Below the pieces are notes generated by a model. It was not told the origin of the DNA. It saw only the letters and a program-made list of their open reading frames with translations, and ran no database searches. 37,774 nt of DNA from Streptomyces sp. SolWspMP-5a-2 (GTDB taxonomy: Bacteria; Actinomycetota; Actinomycetes; Streptomycetales; Streptomycetaceae): contig NZ_FMCI01000276.1 in the NCBI RefSeq assembly GCF_900091845.1, positions 1 to 37,774 on the forward strand, written 5' to 3'. The position numbers and the translations under genes were made by a program. This document shows, in pieces, positions 30,795 through 37,774 of this stretch. Numbering within the stretch: position 1 is the stretch's first letter; each line of letters opens with the position of its first letter.

Positions 30795-32201
30795 TCAGTT
30801 GCGGCCCGCCACCCGGTCCGCGATCCGGGCCAGGCGGGACGACGCGGCGCGGTGGGAGGCGCTCTCGCGCCGGTCGGCGGCCCGGTAGGTGGCGTACATG
30901 CCGTGCACACCGAGCCAGCGCAGCGGCTCCGGTTCCCACTTGCGGACCCGGTGGCCGACCCACGGCAGCCCGGTCAGCGCGGTGGCGCCGCCCTCCCCGG
31001 AGTCCAGGCGCACCAGGTCGGTGAGGGTGCGGGCGGCGAGGTTGGTGGTGGCGACGCCCGAGCCGACGTAGCCGCCCGCCCAGCCGAGGCCGGTGGCCCG
31101 GTCCAGGGTGACCGTGGCGCACCAGTCGCGCGGCACGCCGAGGACGCCGGACCAGGCGTGCGCGACGGGCAGAGCGGCCAGCGCCGGGAAGAAGCGGACG
31201 AGCAGGTCGCGCAGGGCCGCCACGGTGGCGTCCTGGGTGCGGCCGTCGTGGTCGGTGCGCGAGCCGTAGCGGTAGGGCACCCCGCGTCCGCCGAGCGCGA
31301 TCCGGCCGTCGGCGGTGCGCTGCGCGTACATGTAGGCGTGCGCCATGTCGCCGAGGGTCTCCCGGCCGTCCCAGCCGACGGCGGCCCACTGGGCGTCGGT
31401 GAGCGGTTCGGTGGCGATCATCGAGGAGTTCATCGGCAGCCAGGTGCGGCGCTGCCCCTTGATGCCCGCGGTGAAGCCCTCGGTGCAGCGCAGGACGTAG
31501 GGCGCCCGGACGGTGCCGTAGGGCGTGACGGCGTGTCCCGGGCGGATCTCGGTCACCGGCGTCGCCTCGTGGACGCGCACGCCGAGCGCCGTCACGGCCG
31601 CCGCGAGGCCCTTGACCAGCTTGACCGGGTGCAGCCTGGCGCCGTGCGGGGTCCAGGTCGAGCCGACCGCGTCGGCGACGGTGATCCGCTCGGCGGTCTC
31701 CCGCGCGCCGTACAGGACCCGGTCGTCCTCGCCGAACGCCAGCTCGTGCGCGTGGAACTCCTTCAGCCGGGCCAACTGGGCCGGGGTGCGGGCCACTTCG
31801 AGGACCCCGCCGCGGTGGACGTCCGCGTCGATGCCCTCCGCGGCGGCGACCGCGACGACCTCGCCGACGGTGTCGTTCATGGCCTTCTGGAGCCGGACGG
31901 CGGCCTCGTGGCCGTGCAGGGCGGCGTACCGGTCGCGGCCCGCGACACCGTTGTAGAGCCAGCCGCCGTTGCGGCCCGAGGCACCGTATCCGCAGAACTT
32001 CTGCTCCAGGACGGTGATCCGCAGGGCGGGGTCCGCCTTCTTCAGGTAGTACGCGGTCCACAGCCCGGTGTAGCCGCCGCCCACGACGACGACGTCCGCG
32101 GACGTGTCACCGGCGAGCGGCTCCCGTACCGCGGGGAGGCCGTCGTCGGCGAACCAGAAGGAGATGCCGCCGTTGACGACACCGTCTGCCGAGGTGCTCA
32201 T
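30795..32201 (-). CDS. FAD-dependent amine/amino-acid oxidase (DAO family, PuuB-like)
   Basis: A 468-residue flavoprotein of the D-amino-acid-oxidase (DAO) superfamily. The Rossmann FAD motif is VVVVGGGYTGLWTAYYL (37-53) with GGGYTG, followed by ITVLEQKFCGYGASGRNGGW, the pattern seen in gamma-glutamylputrescine oxidase (PuuB) and related enzymes. The C-terminal GLGWAGGYVGSGVATTNLAARTLTDLV closes the FAD site. It oxidises a C-N bond to give an imine and hydrogen peroxide; the natural amine is not identifiable. No puuA/C/D genes are near. Start ATG 32201 has TAGCGT (32213-32208) six bases upstream, a leaderless arrangement. It is convergent with the efflux gene, with 70 bases between stops and no strong hairpin. 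Confidence 0.9.
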   Translation of the reverse strand: MSTSADGVVNGGISFWFADDGLPAVREPLAGDTSADVVVVGGGYTGLWTAYYLKKADPALRITVLEQKFCGYGASGRNGGWLYNGVAGRDRYAALHGHEAAVRLQKAMNDTVGEVVAVAAAEGIDADVHRGGVLEVARTPAQLARLKEFHAHELAFGEDDRVLYGARETAERITVADAVGSTWTPHGARLHPVKLVKGLAAAVTALGVRVHEATPVTEIRPGHAVTPYGTVRAPYVLRCTEGFTAGIKGQRRTWLPMNSSMIATEPLTDAQWAAVGWDGRETLGDMAHAYMYAQRTADGRIALGGRGVPYRYGSRTDHDGRTQDATVAALRDLLVRFFPALAALPVAHAWSGVLGVPRDWCATVTLDRATGLGWAGGYVGSGVATTNLAARTLTDLVRLDSGEGGATALTGLPWVGHRVRKWEPEPLRWLGVHGMYATYRAADRRESASHRAASSRLARIADRVAGRN

Positions 32202-32207
32202 GGACGG

Positions 32208-32213
32208 ACGCTA
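32208..32213 (-). promoter_or_regulatory. -10 box of the leaderless DAO-family oxidase promoter
   Basis: Minus-strand TAGCGT, six bases before ATG 32201. It overlaps the last codon and stop of the upstream rhomboid-like gene (stop at 32211). Confidence 0.45.
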
Positions 32214-32864
32214 ACCCCGGTGAGGGGCCGGTGTCTCCTTCGGATTCCGTGGTTCTGAGCGCCCCACCGTCAGGGGCAGGCAGCACAGGCCGATGAGGAC
32301 GGCGGTGAAGTGGCCGAGGTCGGTGAAGGTCGGCTCGGACGCCAGCGGCAGCCCGTACACGAGCAGCACGCCCAGCAGATAGCCGTACCGCCACGGCGAC
32401 GGGATGCGGTAGGTGAGGACGGCGACGACCCCGGCGAGCGCGTAACTGACGCCGATGTCCAGGGTGTCGATCGCCGAGTGCGGGGCGAGTCCGTCGCGCA
32501 CCGCCTTCAGCAGCGCGGCCTCGCTGATCAGGGTGGCCAGGACGTGCGCGGCGACGCACACCATGAGCCAGCGCAGGGTGCCGAGCCAGCGTTCGGCCGG
32601 AGCGTGGAAGACCGTGTAGAGGACGGCGTACGGCAGCCAGCGGCCGCCGTCGATCCACATGGCGCTCTGCAGCAGCACCCGGCCCGGGTCGTCCGACAGC
32701 TCGTGGATGTTGGTGGAGCGCCTGCGCAGGAACTCCGTCTCGAAGTGCGGGGACATGTGGTGCAGGGCGACCGTCGTGACGAACAGGATCGCGAGCCACA
32801 CATAGGTGCCCGGGGCGCTGCGGACGTAGGCCCACACCCTGTCGAGGCCCCGGAGAATTCGCAT
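32211..32864 (-). CDS. Rhomboid-like integral membrane protein
   Basis: A 217-residue protein with about six hydrophobic helices and a rhomboid-type topology, as in the rhomboid-like proteins of Streptomyces. The first segment is YVWLAILFVTTVALHH; a long periplasmic-type loop with WIDGGRWLPYAVLYTVFHAPAERWLG follows. The position of the rhomboid Gly-x-Ser-Gly is occupied by GVSYALAG, and a later helix has LGHFTAVLIG with the histidine. Ser and His are therefore kept but Gly after Ser is replaced by Tyr, so protease activity is doubtful. Start ATG 32864; GTG 32876 is an in-frame alternative. It is divergent from the kinase gene, with 34 bases between starts, so the promoters overlap. Partner or substrate unknown. 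Confidence 0.8.
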   Translation of the reverse strand: MRILRGLDRVWAYVRSAPGTYVWLAILFVTTVALHHMSPHFETEFLRRRSTNIHELSDDPGRVLLQSAMWIDGGRWLPYAVLYTVFHAPAERWLGTLRWLMVCVAAHVLATLISEAALLKAVRDGLAPHSAIDTLDIGVSYALAGVVAVLTYRIPSPWRYGYLLGVLLVYGLPLASEPTFTDLGHFTAVLIGLCCLPLTVGRSEPRNPKETPAPHRG

Positions 32865-32885
32865 GCCCCGATTCACGCACGCACG

Positions 32886-32891
32886 TATCCT
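32886..32891 (+). promoter_or_regulatory. -10 box of the leaderless APH(6)-like kinase promoter
   Basis: TATCCT, seven bases before GTG 32899, without a Shine-Dalgarno. Confidence 0.6.
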
Positions 32892-32898
32892 CCGCCGG

Positions 32899-33795
32899 GT
32901 GATCGACATCCCCGGCGGCCTGGTGACAGCACAGGAGAAGTACAACGGCGCGGCCGGGCGGGCGTTCGTCGCCGCGCTGCCCGCCCGGACGGCGGAGTTC
33001 CTCGCCCGCTGGGAGCTGCGCCGGGACGGGGAGCCCGCGCACGGGGTGAGCGCGCTGGTGCTGCCGGTGCTGCGGGCCGACGGCACCCCGGCCGCGCTCA
33101 AGTTCCCGTTCCCCGACGAGGAGAGCGCGGGCGAGGCGGACGCGCTGCGCGCCTGGGCCGGTGCGGGCGCCGTCCTGCTCCTCGACCACGACCCCGAGAC
33201 CCGCGCGCTGCTCCTGGAGCGCCTCGACCCGGCCCGCACGCTCGCCCGGGAGCCGGACTCGCGGGCCGCCGTGCGGATCACCGGGCGGCTGCTGGCCGGG
33301 CTGACGGCGCACCGGGCCCCGGCGGGGCTGCGCGGACTCGGCGCGCTCGCGCGGGCGATGCTGGAGCGCACGCCCCGGGCGCTGGAGTCGATCGCCGACC
33401 CGCGGGTTCGCCGCCTGGTCGCGGACTGCGCCGCCGCCGTCCGCGAGGTGGCGGACGAGCCGGGCGACCGGCTGCTCCACTGGGACCTGCACTTCGGGAA
33501 CGTCCTCGGCGGCGACCGCGCGCGGTGGCTCGCCATCGACCCCAAACCGCTGGCCGGTGACCCGGGGTTCGAGCTGTTCCCGGCGCTCGGCGACCGGTTC
33601 GAGGCGGGTGAGGTGGTGTGGCGGTTCGACGCCCTCACCGCACTGCTCGGTCTGGACCGGGAGCGGGCCCGCGCCTGGACGCTCGGCCGGGTGCTGCAGA
33701 ACTGCCTGTGGGACGCCGAGGACGGGCGCCGGCCCGCGGACGTCCCGCTGGAGATCGCGCGGCGGCTGCGCTGGAACCAGTGGCTCACACCGTGA
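32899..33795 (+). CDS. Aminoglycoside / hydroxyurea antibiotic resistance kinase (APH(6)-like)
   Basis: A 298-residue protein-kinase-like phosphotransferase of the APH(6)/hydroxyurea-kinase group, whose known members phosphorylate streptomycin at O6 or hydroxyurea. It has Lys68 in ALKFPFPDEESAGEADALRAW, the catalytic loop LLHWDLHFGNVL with Asp196 and Asn201, and the Mg2+-binding Asp214 in WLAIDPKPLAGDPGFELFPAL, all as in APH(6) enzymes. An intact full-length gene. Streptomyces carry such kinases without making streptomycin, so resistance is possible but unproven. Start GTG 32899 has TATCCT seven bases before it; 12 further upstream codons overlap the divergent rhomboid-like gene and are rejected. 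No antibiotic biosynthesis genes are in the window. Confidence 0.87.
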   Translation: MIDIPGGLVTAQEKYNGAAGRAFVAALPARTAEFLARWELRRDGEPAHGVSALVLPVLRADGTPAALKFPFPDEESAGEADALRAWAGAGAVLLLDHDPETRALLLERLDPARTLAREPDSRAAVRITGRLLAGLTAHRAPAGLRGLGALARAMLERTPRALESIADPRVRRLVADCAAAVREVADEPGDRLLHWDLHFGNVLGGDRARWLAIDPKPLAGDPGFELFPALGDRFEAGEVVWRFDALTALLGLDRERARAWTLGRVLQNCLWDAEDGRRPADVPLEIARRLRWNQWLTP

Positions 33796-33831
33796 ACCGG
33801 ACCGGCTCCCGGGGTGTGCGGCCGGACGCGG

Positions 33832-34458
33832 TCAGGCGCAGAGCGCGCGCGCCTCGACCTTCCCGGCGAACAGCCGCGCGAACCAGCCCGATCCGCTCGC
33901 CGTGGGCGCGTTGGCGAGGGTGTCGTCCTGGGACTCGCCCCAGCCGTTCTTGTACCAGCTCCTGGCGACGAACCCGCCGCCCACCGGCGCGGTGCCCGAC
34001 GGGCAGTAGGCGTCGGAGTCGCTGTTCTCACCGCTGACCGGGCCGACCACGACCTGCGGCGCCTCGCCCTGCGGCACGCACACCGCGCGCGCCTGCACCT
34101 GGCCGTGGAGCTCCTGCGCCCACCAGCCCTTCCCGTCCTTGGTCGGCGCGTCGACGATGATCGCGTCGTACGGCTCCCCGCCACCTGACTTGCTGTAACT
34201 GCGACTCTGGAAGCCGCCGTTGAGGACGCCCATGCCGTCCGGGCAGACGGCGGCGGAGTCCTTGCCGGAGTCGCTCGTCGGGCCGACGACGATCTGTACC
34301 TTCGCGTACCCGGCCCGCGCCTGCGTCTGCGCCTGGGTCCGTGCCTGCGGCCGCACCTGCGCCTCGGGCCGCGCGGAGACCGCGGTCGCACCGGCGACCG
34401 CGGTGACACCGAGCAGCGCGACAGCACCGGCGCAGGCCGCCAACTGCCTCTTCTTCAT
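33832..34458 (-). CDS. Secreted protein with two homologous cysteine-bridged repeats
   Basis: A 208-residue exported protein of unknown function. The signal peptide covers about 1-30 (MKKRQLAACAGAVALLGVTAVAGATAVSA). An 18-residue Gln/Ala/Arg-rich linker (residues 33-50) follows. Residues 54-127 and 134-207 are copies of one another: both run VVGP, SDS-A-CP-G, GGF-RS, then DAP or NAP, GW-A and VQARA or VEARA, ending in Cys. Each copy has two cysteines (72/127 and 152/207) placed to close it with a disulfide. I do not know a named family for it. ATG 34458 is chosen for AGAAGG about eight bases upstream and the clean signal peptide; an ATG seven codons earlier is possible. Confidence 0.8.
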   Translation of the reverse strand: MKKRQLAACAGAVALLGVTAVAGATAVSARPEAQVRPQARTQAQTQARAGYAKVQIVVGPTSDSGKDSAAVCPDGMGVLNGGFQSRSYSKSGGGEPYDAIIVDAPTKDGKGWWAQELHGQVQARAVCVPQGEAPQVVVGPVSGENSDSDAYCPSGTAPVGGGFVARSWYKNGWGESQDDTLANAPTASGSGWFARLFAGKVEARALCA

Positions 34459-34594
34459 GGGACACGCCTTCTTCCACATTGCGTTCCGGATGCGGATGAC
34501 CACGTGGAGTGACCGTAGGGTGCGCGCCGCGGCCGGGGAGCGGCGCGGACGCCAAACCACCCGATGGGAGCGAATCGCCCCGCGGACACGCGAA

Positions 34595-34623
34595 AGCCCG
34601 GCGGGCCCTCTGCCCGCCGGGCT
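34595..34623 (-). terminator. Terminator downstream of tRNA-Thr
   Basis: Perfect 12-bp stem, arms AGCCCGGCGGGC (34595-34606) and GCCCGCCGGGCT (34612-34623), 5-base loop, 29 bases beyond the tRNA 3' end. Confidence 0.8.
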
Positions 34624-34651
34624 CCAACTCCCCGTGTCCACTGCCGGATCG

Positions 34652-34725
34652 AGCCCCCTGTCGGATTCGAACCGACGACCTTCGCTTTACAAGAGCGGCG
34701 CTCTGACCAGCTGAGCTAAGGAGGC
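34652..34725 (-). tRNA. tRNA-Thr, anticodon TGT
   Basis: The minus strand folds as a complete 74-base cloverleaf. The acceptor is GCCTCCT with AGGGGGC (one G-U pair) plus discriminator T; the D-arm is AGCTCAGCTGGTCAGAGC; the anticodon arm CGCT-cttgtaa-AGCG gives anticodon TGT; the T-arm is GTCGG-TTCGAAT-CCGAC. No encoded CCA. It reads ACA, a rare threonine codon in high-GC genomes. Confidence 0.96.
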
Positions 34726-34868
34726 CTGCGCGCCCGTCCGGCGGGCGTGCCCGAGCAGTGTACCCAGGTCGGCGGGGCGGCCCGGCGAGAATTTCCCCGA
34801 AGTTCACATGCCCCGGAGTACTGACAGATCAGGCGAACGCCAGGTACCGTCCTGACCCAGTTCACCCA

Positions 34869-34884
34869 TGTGGACTACACCAAC
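34869..34884. promoter_or_regulatory. dre-like DasR site upstream of msiK
   Basis: TGTGGACTACACCAAC shares GG(A/T)CTACACCA with dre-like site 1 near nagK and matches the remembered dre consensus at about 11 of 16 positions. It lies 58 bases before the msiK ATG. Confidence 0.55.
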
Positions 34885-34941
34885 CACCTTCCTACTCGGA
34901 TCGTCCGGCACGTTCCTGCCGGTAGAAGGGGGCCTAGCACC

Positions 34942-36078
<1,137 letters not shown>

Positions 36079-36093
36079 TCCGCACCCGTTCCC

Positions 36094-36129
36094 CGAGAGG
36101 GCCCCGCGACCTGTCGCGGGGCCCTCTCG
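36094..36129 (+). terminator. Terminator after msiK
   Basis: Perfect 17-bp stem (36094-36110 with 36113-36129), 2-base centre, 15 bases past the msiK stop. Confidence 0.92.
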
Positions 36130-36292
36130 CGTCGCCCGCCGCGCGATACCCGTCCGGCGCCCGCGCCACACCTGTCGGATACCCCGGCAGACCGGACGTT
36201 TCGAGCGGCGTGCGTCAACCCGTTACCCGAAAAGAGCTACCACTTCGTCCCCCGAATCGGTGACTAAATGTCGCCAAATCATCACCGGGCGC

Positions 36293-36298
36293 TACCCT
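36293..36298 (+). promoter_or_regulatory. -10 box of a leaderless promoter
   Basis: TACCCT, seven bases before GTG 36306, no Shine-Dalgarno. The 60 bases before it are AT-rich for this genome. Confidence 0.6.
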
Positions 36299-36305
36299 CA
36301 CTCGC

Positions 36306-36773
36306 GTGAAGCACTCCATTAACCAACAGACGCGACGCGGCCGGGGCCCCGCCCGCCGGATCGGCCGCTCCCTCGCCCTCGTCCTGCCCGTCGTCCTGGT
36401 GCTCTCCGGGACCCTCGCGGTCACCCGGGTCAACTGGTCTGGAGACCCATCGACCTCGGTCCTCACCGCCTCGGACTCCTCGGACAGCACCGCCGACACC
36501 TCCATGGACGACAAGCCGGTCAGGCGAGCCGCGCAGGACGTCCTGCGCGACAAGCTGCTGGCCGAGCTCCAGGACGAGAACCCGGGCGTGGTGCTCACGC
36601 ACCTCCAGCAGGCCGTCACCGAACGCCCCTCGCTCGCCGAGCACTGCGTCTCCATCGCGCGCGCCCTCGGCCGCGCGGCGGTCCGCGTGTACGGGCCCTC
36701 CCGGGCGCAGTCGTACGCCCGCCCGGTCTGCGACACGTCCTTCGCCACCGGCGTCGCCATGGCCCACCGCTGA
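36306..36773 (+). CDS. Small membrane-anchored hypothetical protein
   Basis: A 155-residue protein with a basic N-terminus (RGRGPARRIGR), one hydrophobic segment at about 21-41 (RSLALVLPVVLVLSGTLAVT) and an external part. A Ser/Thr/Asp-rich stalk (45-70) is followed by a helical domain, residues 72-155, with two cysteines (SLAEHCVSIARALGR and ARPVCDTSFATGVAMAHR) that could form a disulfide. I do not recognise a family or function. Start GTG 36306 is supported by TACCCT seven bases upstream. It is alone between msiK and the nucleotidyltransferase, both read in the same direction, with independent-looking promoters. Confidence 0.75.
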   Translation: MKHSINQQTRRGRGPARRIGRSLALVLPVVLVLSGTLAVTRVNWSGDPSTSVLTASDSSDSTADTSMDDKPVRRAAQDVLRDKLLAELQDENPGVVLTHLQQAVTERPSLAEHCVSIARALGRAAVRVYGPSRAQSYARPVCDTSFATGVAMAHR

Positions 36774-36960
36774 ACGCCGTCACCGCCCCTCCTCCGCTCC
36801 AGGAGGAGGGCCCGAGCCCCGGCACCCCCCGGGGACCCCGCGGCGCCTTCCGCGGACCCTGACGGCCGCCGAGGCCGCGCCGGTGACCGCCCGCCCGTCC
36901 GGGAGGGCAACAGCCGGTGAAGGAACCGTTGCCGGGTCCGGTGCCGTCACCGGTGCGCCG

Positions 36961-36966
36961 TACAGT
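36961..36966 (+). promoter_or_regulatory. -10 box of a leaderless promoter
   Basis: TACAGT, seven bases before ATG 36974, no Shine-Dalgarno. Confidence 0.6.
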
Positions 36967-36973
36967 TCGGTCC

Positions 36974-37705
36974 ATGACCGATCCGAGCGCCGCGTCGCGT
37001 CCCGTCCAAGCCGTGGTCCTGGCCGGCGGCCAGGGTTCCCGGCTGCGCCCCTACACCGACGACCGGCCCAAGCCGATGGTCGAGATCCCCGGCACGGGGA
37101 CGCCGATCATCGGCCATCAGCTGCGCTGGCTCGCCGAGGAGGGCGTCACCGACGTCGTCATCAGCTGCGGCCACCTCGCCGACGTCCTCCAGAAATGGCT
37201 GGCGGGCGCGGACCTCCCGGTGCGCGTCACGACCGTCGTCGAGGAGGAGCCCCTCGGCCGCGGTGGCGGCCTCAAGTACGCCGCCGCCCAGCTCCCGCAC
37301 CCGGATCTGCCCTGGTACGCCACCAACGGCGACATCTGGACCCGCTTCTCGCTGCGCGACATGGCGGACTTCCACACCGAGCGGGACGCCGTCGCCACCC
37401 TCGCGCTGGCCCGCCCCCGCATCCCCTGGGGCGCCGTGCAGACGGACGGCTTCGGGCACATCACCGACTTCATCGAGGCACCCCCGTCGACCTTCGAGAT
37501 CAACGCGGGCGTCTACGTCTTCTCCCCCGCCTTCGCCGGGCTGCTCCCCACCCGCGGCGACCACGAGCGGACGACGTTCCCGCATCTCGCGCGGCAGCGG
37601 CGGCTGGCCGGGTTCCCGCTCCCGCAGGGCGCCTACTGGCGGGCCATCGACACCGCCAAGGACCTGACCGAGGCGGCCAAGGAGCTGGCGGCGCAGGGCC
37701 GTTGA
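36974..37705 (+). CDS. Sugar-phosphate nucleotidyltransferase
   Basis: A 243-residue nucleotidyltransferase (NTP_transferase family) that would join a sugar-1-phosphate to a nucleotide. The activating signature VVLAGGQGSRLRPYTDDRPKPMVEI (14-38) has the G-x-G-x-R loop and Lys33. Further marks are VVEEEPLGRGGGLKYA, the metal-binding YATNGDIWTRF, and FEINAGVYVFSP. Length is that of the catalytic domain only, with no hexapeptide C-terminal domain, as in glucose-1-phosphate thymidylyl- or mannose-1-phosphate guanylyltransferase-like proteins; base and sugar specificity are open. Start ATG 36974 with TACAGT seven bases before it, leaderless. It is the last gene of the window; 69 bases follow without recognisable features. 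Confidence 0.88.
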   Translation: MTDPSAASRPVQAVVLAGGQGSRLRPYTDDRPKPMVEIPGTGTPIIGHQLRWLAEEGVTDVVISCGHLADVLQKWLAGADLPVRVTTVVEEEPLGRGGGLKYAAAQLPHPDLPWYATNGDIWTRFSLRDMADFHTERDAVATLALARPRIPWGAVQTDGFGHITDFIEAPPSTFEINAGVYVFSPAFAGLLPTRGDHERTTFPHLARQRRLAGFPLPQGAYWRAIDTAKDLTEAAKELAAQGR

Positions 37706-37774
37706 GCCGCCGCCGCACCACCCGGTAGGCCGCGACCACCGGTCGACCGGCCCGCCCGCCGGCCGACGGCACCG

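Noticed and set aside
34595..34623. A mobile-element inverted repeat
   Set aside because: No transposase or target duplication is nearby. Its place just beyond the tRNA fits a terminator.

Overview
The window is a stretch of high-GC chromosome (roughly 70-75 % G+C by eye) from a Streptomyces or a very close relative. The evidence is third-position GC-rich codons throughout, many GTG starts, leaderless promoters, a lone groEL2 with CIRCE half-sites, and msiK, cdgB, nagK-nagA with DasR-type sites, and a TerD gene. From memory, the order groEL2 / cold-shock gene / MoaD-like / threonine synthase / gpgS / otsA / otsB / sugar-binding protein / nagKA / cdgB / terD matches the Streptomyces coelicolor SCO428x-429x region. 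I could not check this.

Layout. 1-6.0 kb: the 3' end of a PTS EIIC permease with an apparent 1-base frameshift, a 14-bp x 8 tandem repeat, a conserved hypothetical, a type-B carboxylesterase, an Old Yellow Enzyme and a Nudix hydrolase. 6.0-10.5 kb: groEL2 with three alternating CIRCE arms, a cold-shock protein, then a threonine-synthase-like PLP enzyme overlapping a ubiquitin-like sulfur carrier, both behind a SAM-I riboswitch. 10.6-14.3 kb: gpgS, otsA, otsB and a small DUF3263 protein (glycosyl-phosphoglycerate and trehalose metabolism). 14.3-18.9 kb: amino-sugar block with an orphan sugar-binding lipoprotein divergent from nagK-nagA, two dre-like sites between them, and a PfkB kinase. 18.9-23.9 kb: membrane-anchored carbohydrate-binding protein, diguanylate cyclase cdgB, flavin reductase, ArfB-like rescue factor, terD. 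24-30.8 kb: M1-like peptidase lipoprotein, hypothetical, TetR regulator divergent from a TetX-like FAD monooxygenase (frameshifted) across a 42-bp perfect operator palindrome, a second minisatellite, a pentapeptide-repeat protein and a DHA2 efflux pump. 30.8-37.8 kb: amine-oxidase-like flavoprotein, rhomboid-like membrane protein, APH(6)-like kinase, a secreted two-repeat protein, tRNA-Thr(TGT), msiK, a small membrane protein and a sugar-phosphate nucleotidyltransferase.

How the parts fit. NagK/NagA process amino sugars. The lone binding protein and MsiK (shared ABC ATPase) are natural partners, and dre-like elements lie upstream of both nagK/the binding protein and msiK, suggesting common DasR control. 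The most interesting unit is the SAM-riboswitch operon. A 'threonine synthase' coupled by ATGA overlap to a CysO-type carrier ending in Gly-Gly and switched by SAM makes more sense as a methionine pathway (O-phosphohomoserine + carrier-bound sulfide to homocysteine) than as threonine synthesis. Two single-base frameshifts (near 103 and 26902-26907) each restore a well conserved motif when one base is removed, so sequencing error is a live explanation for both.
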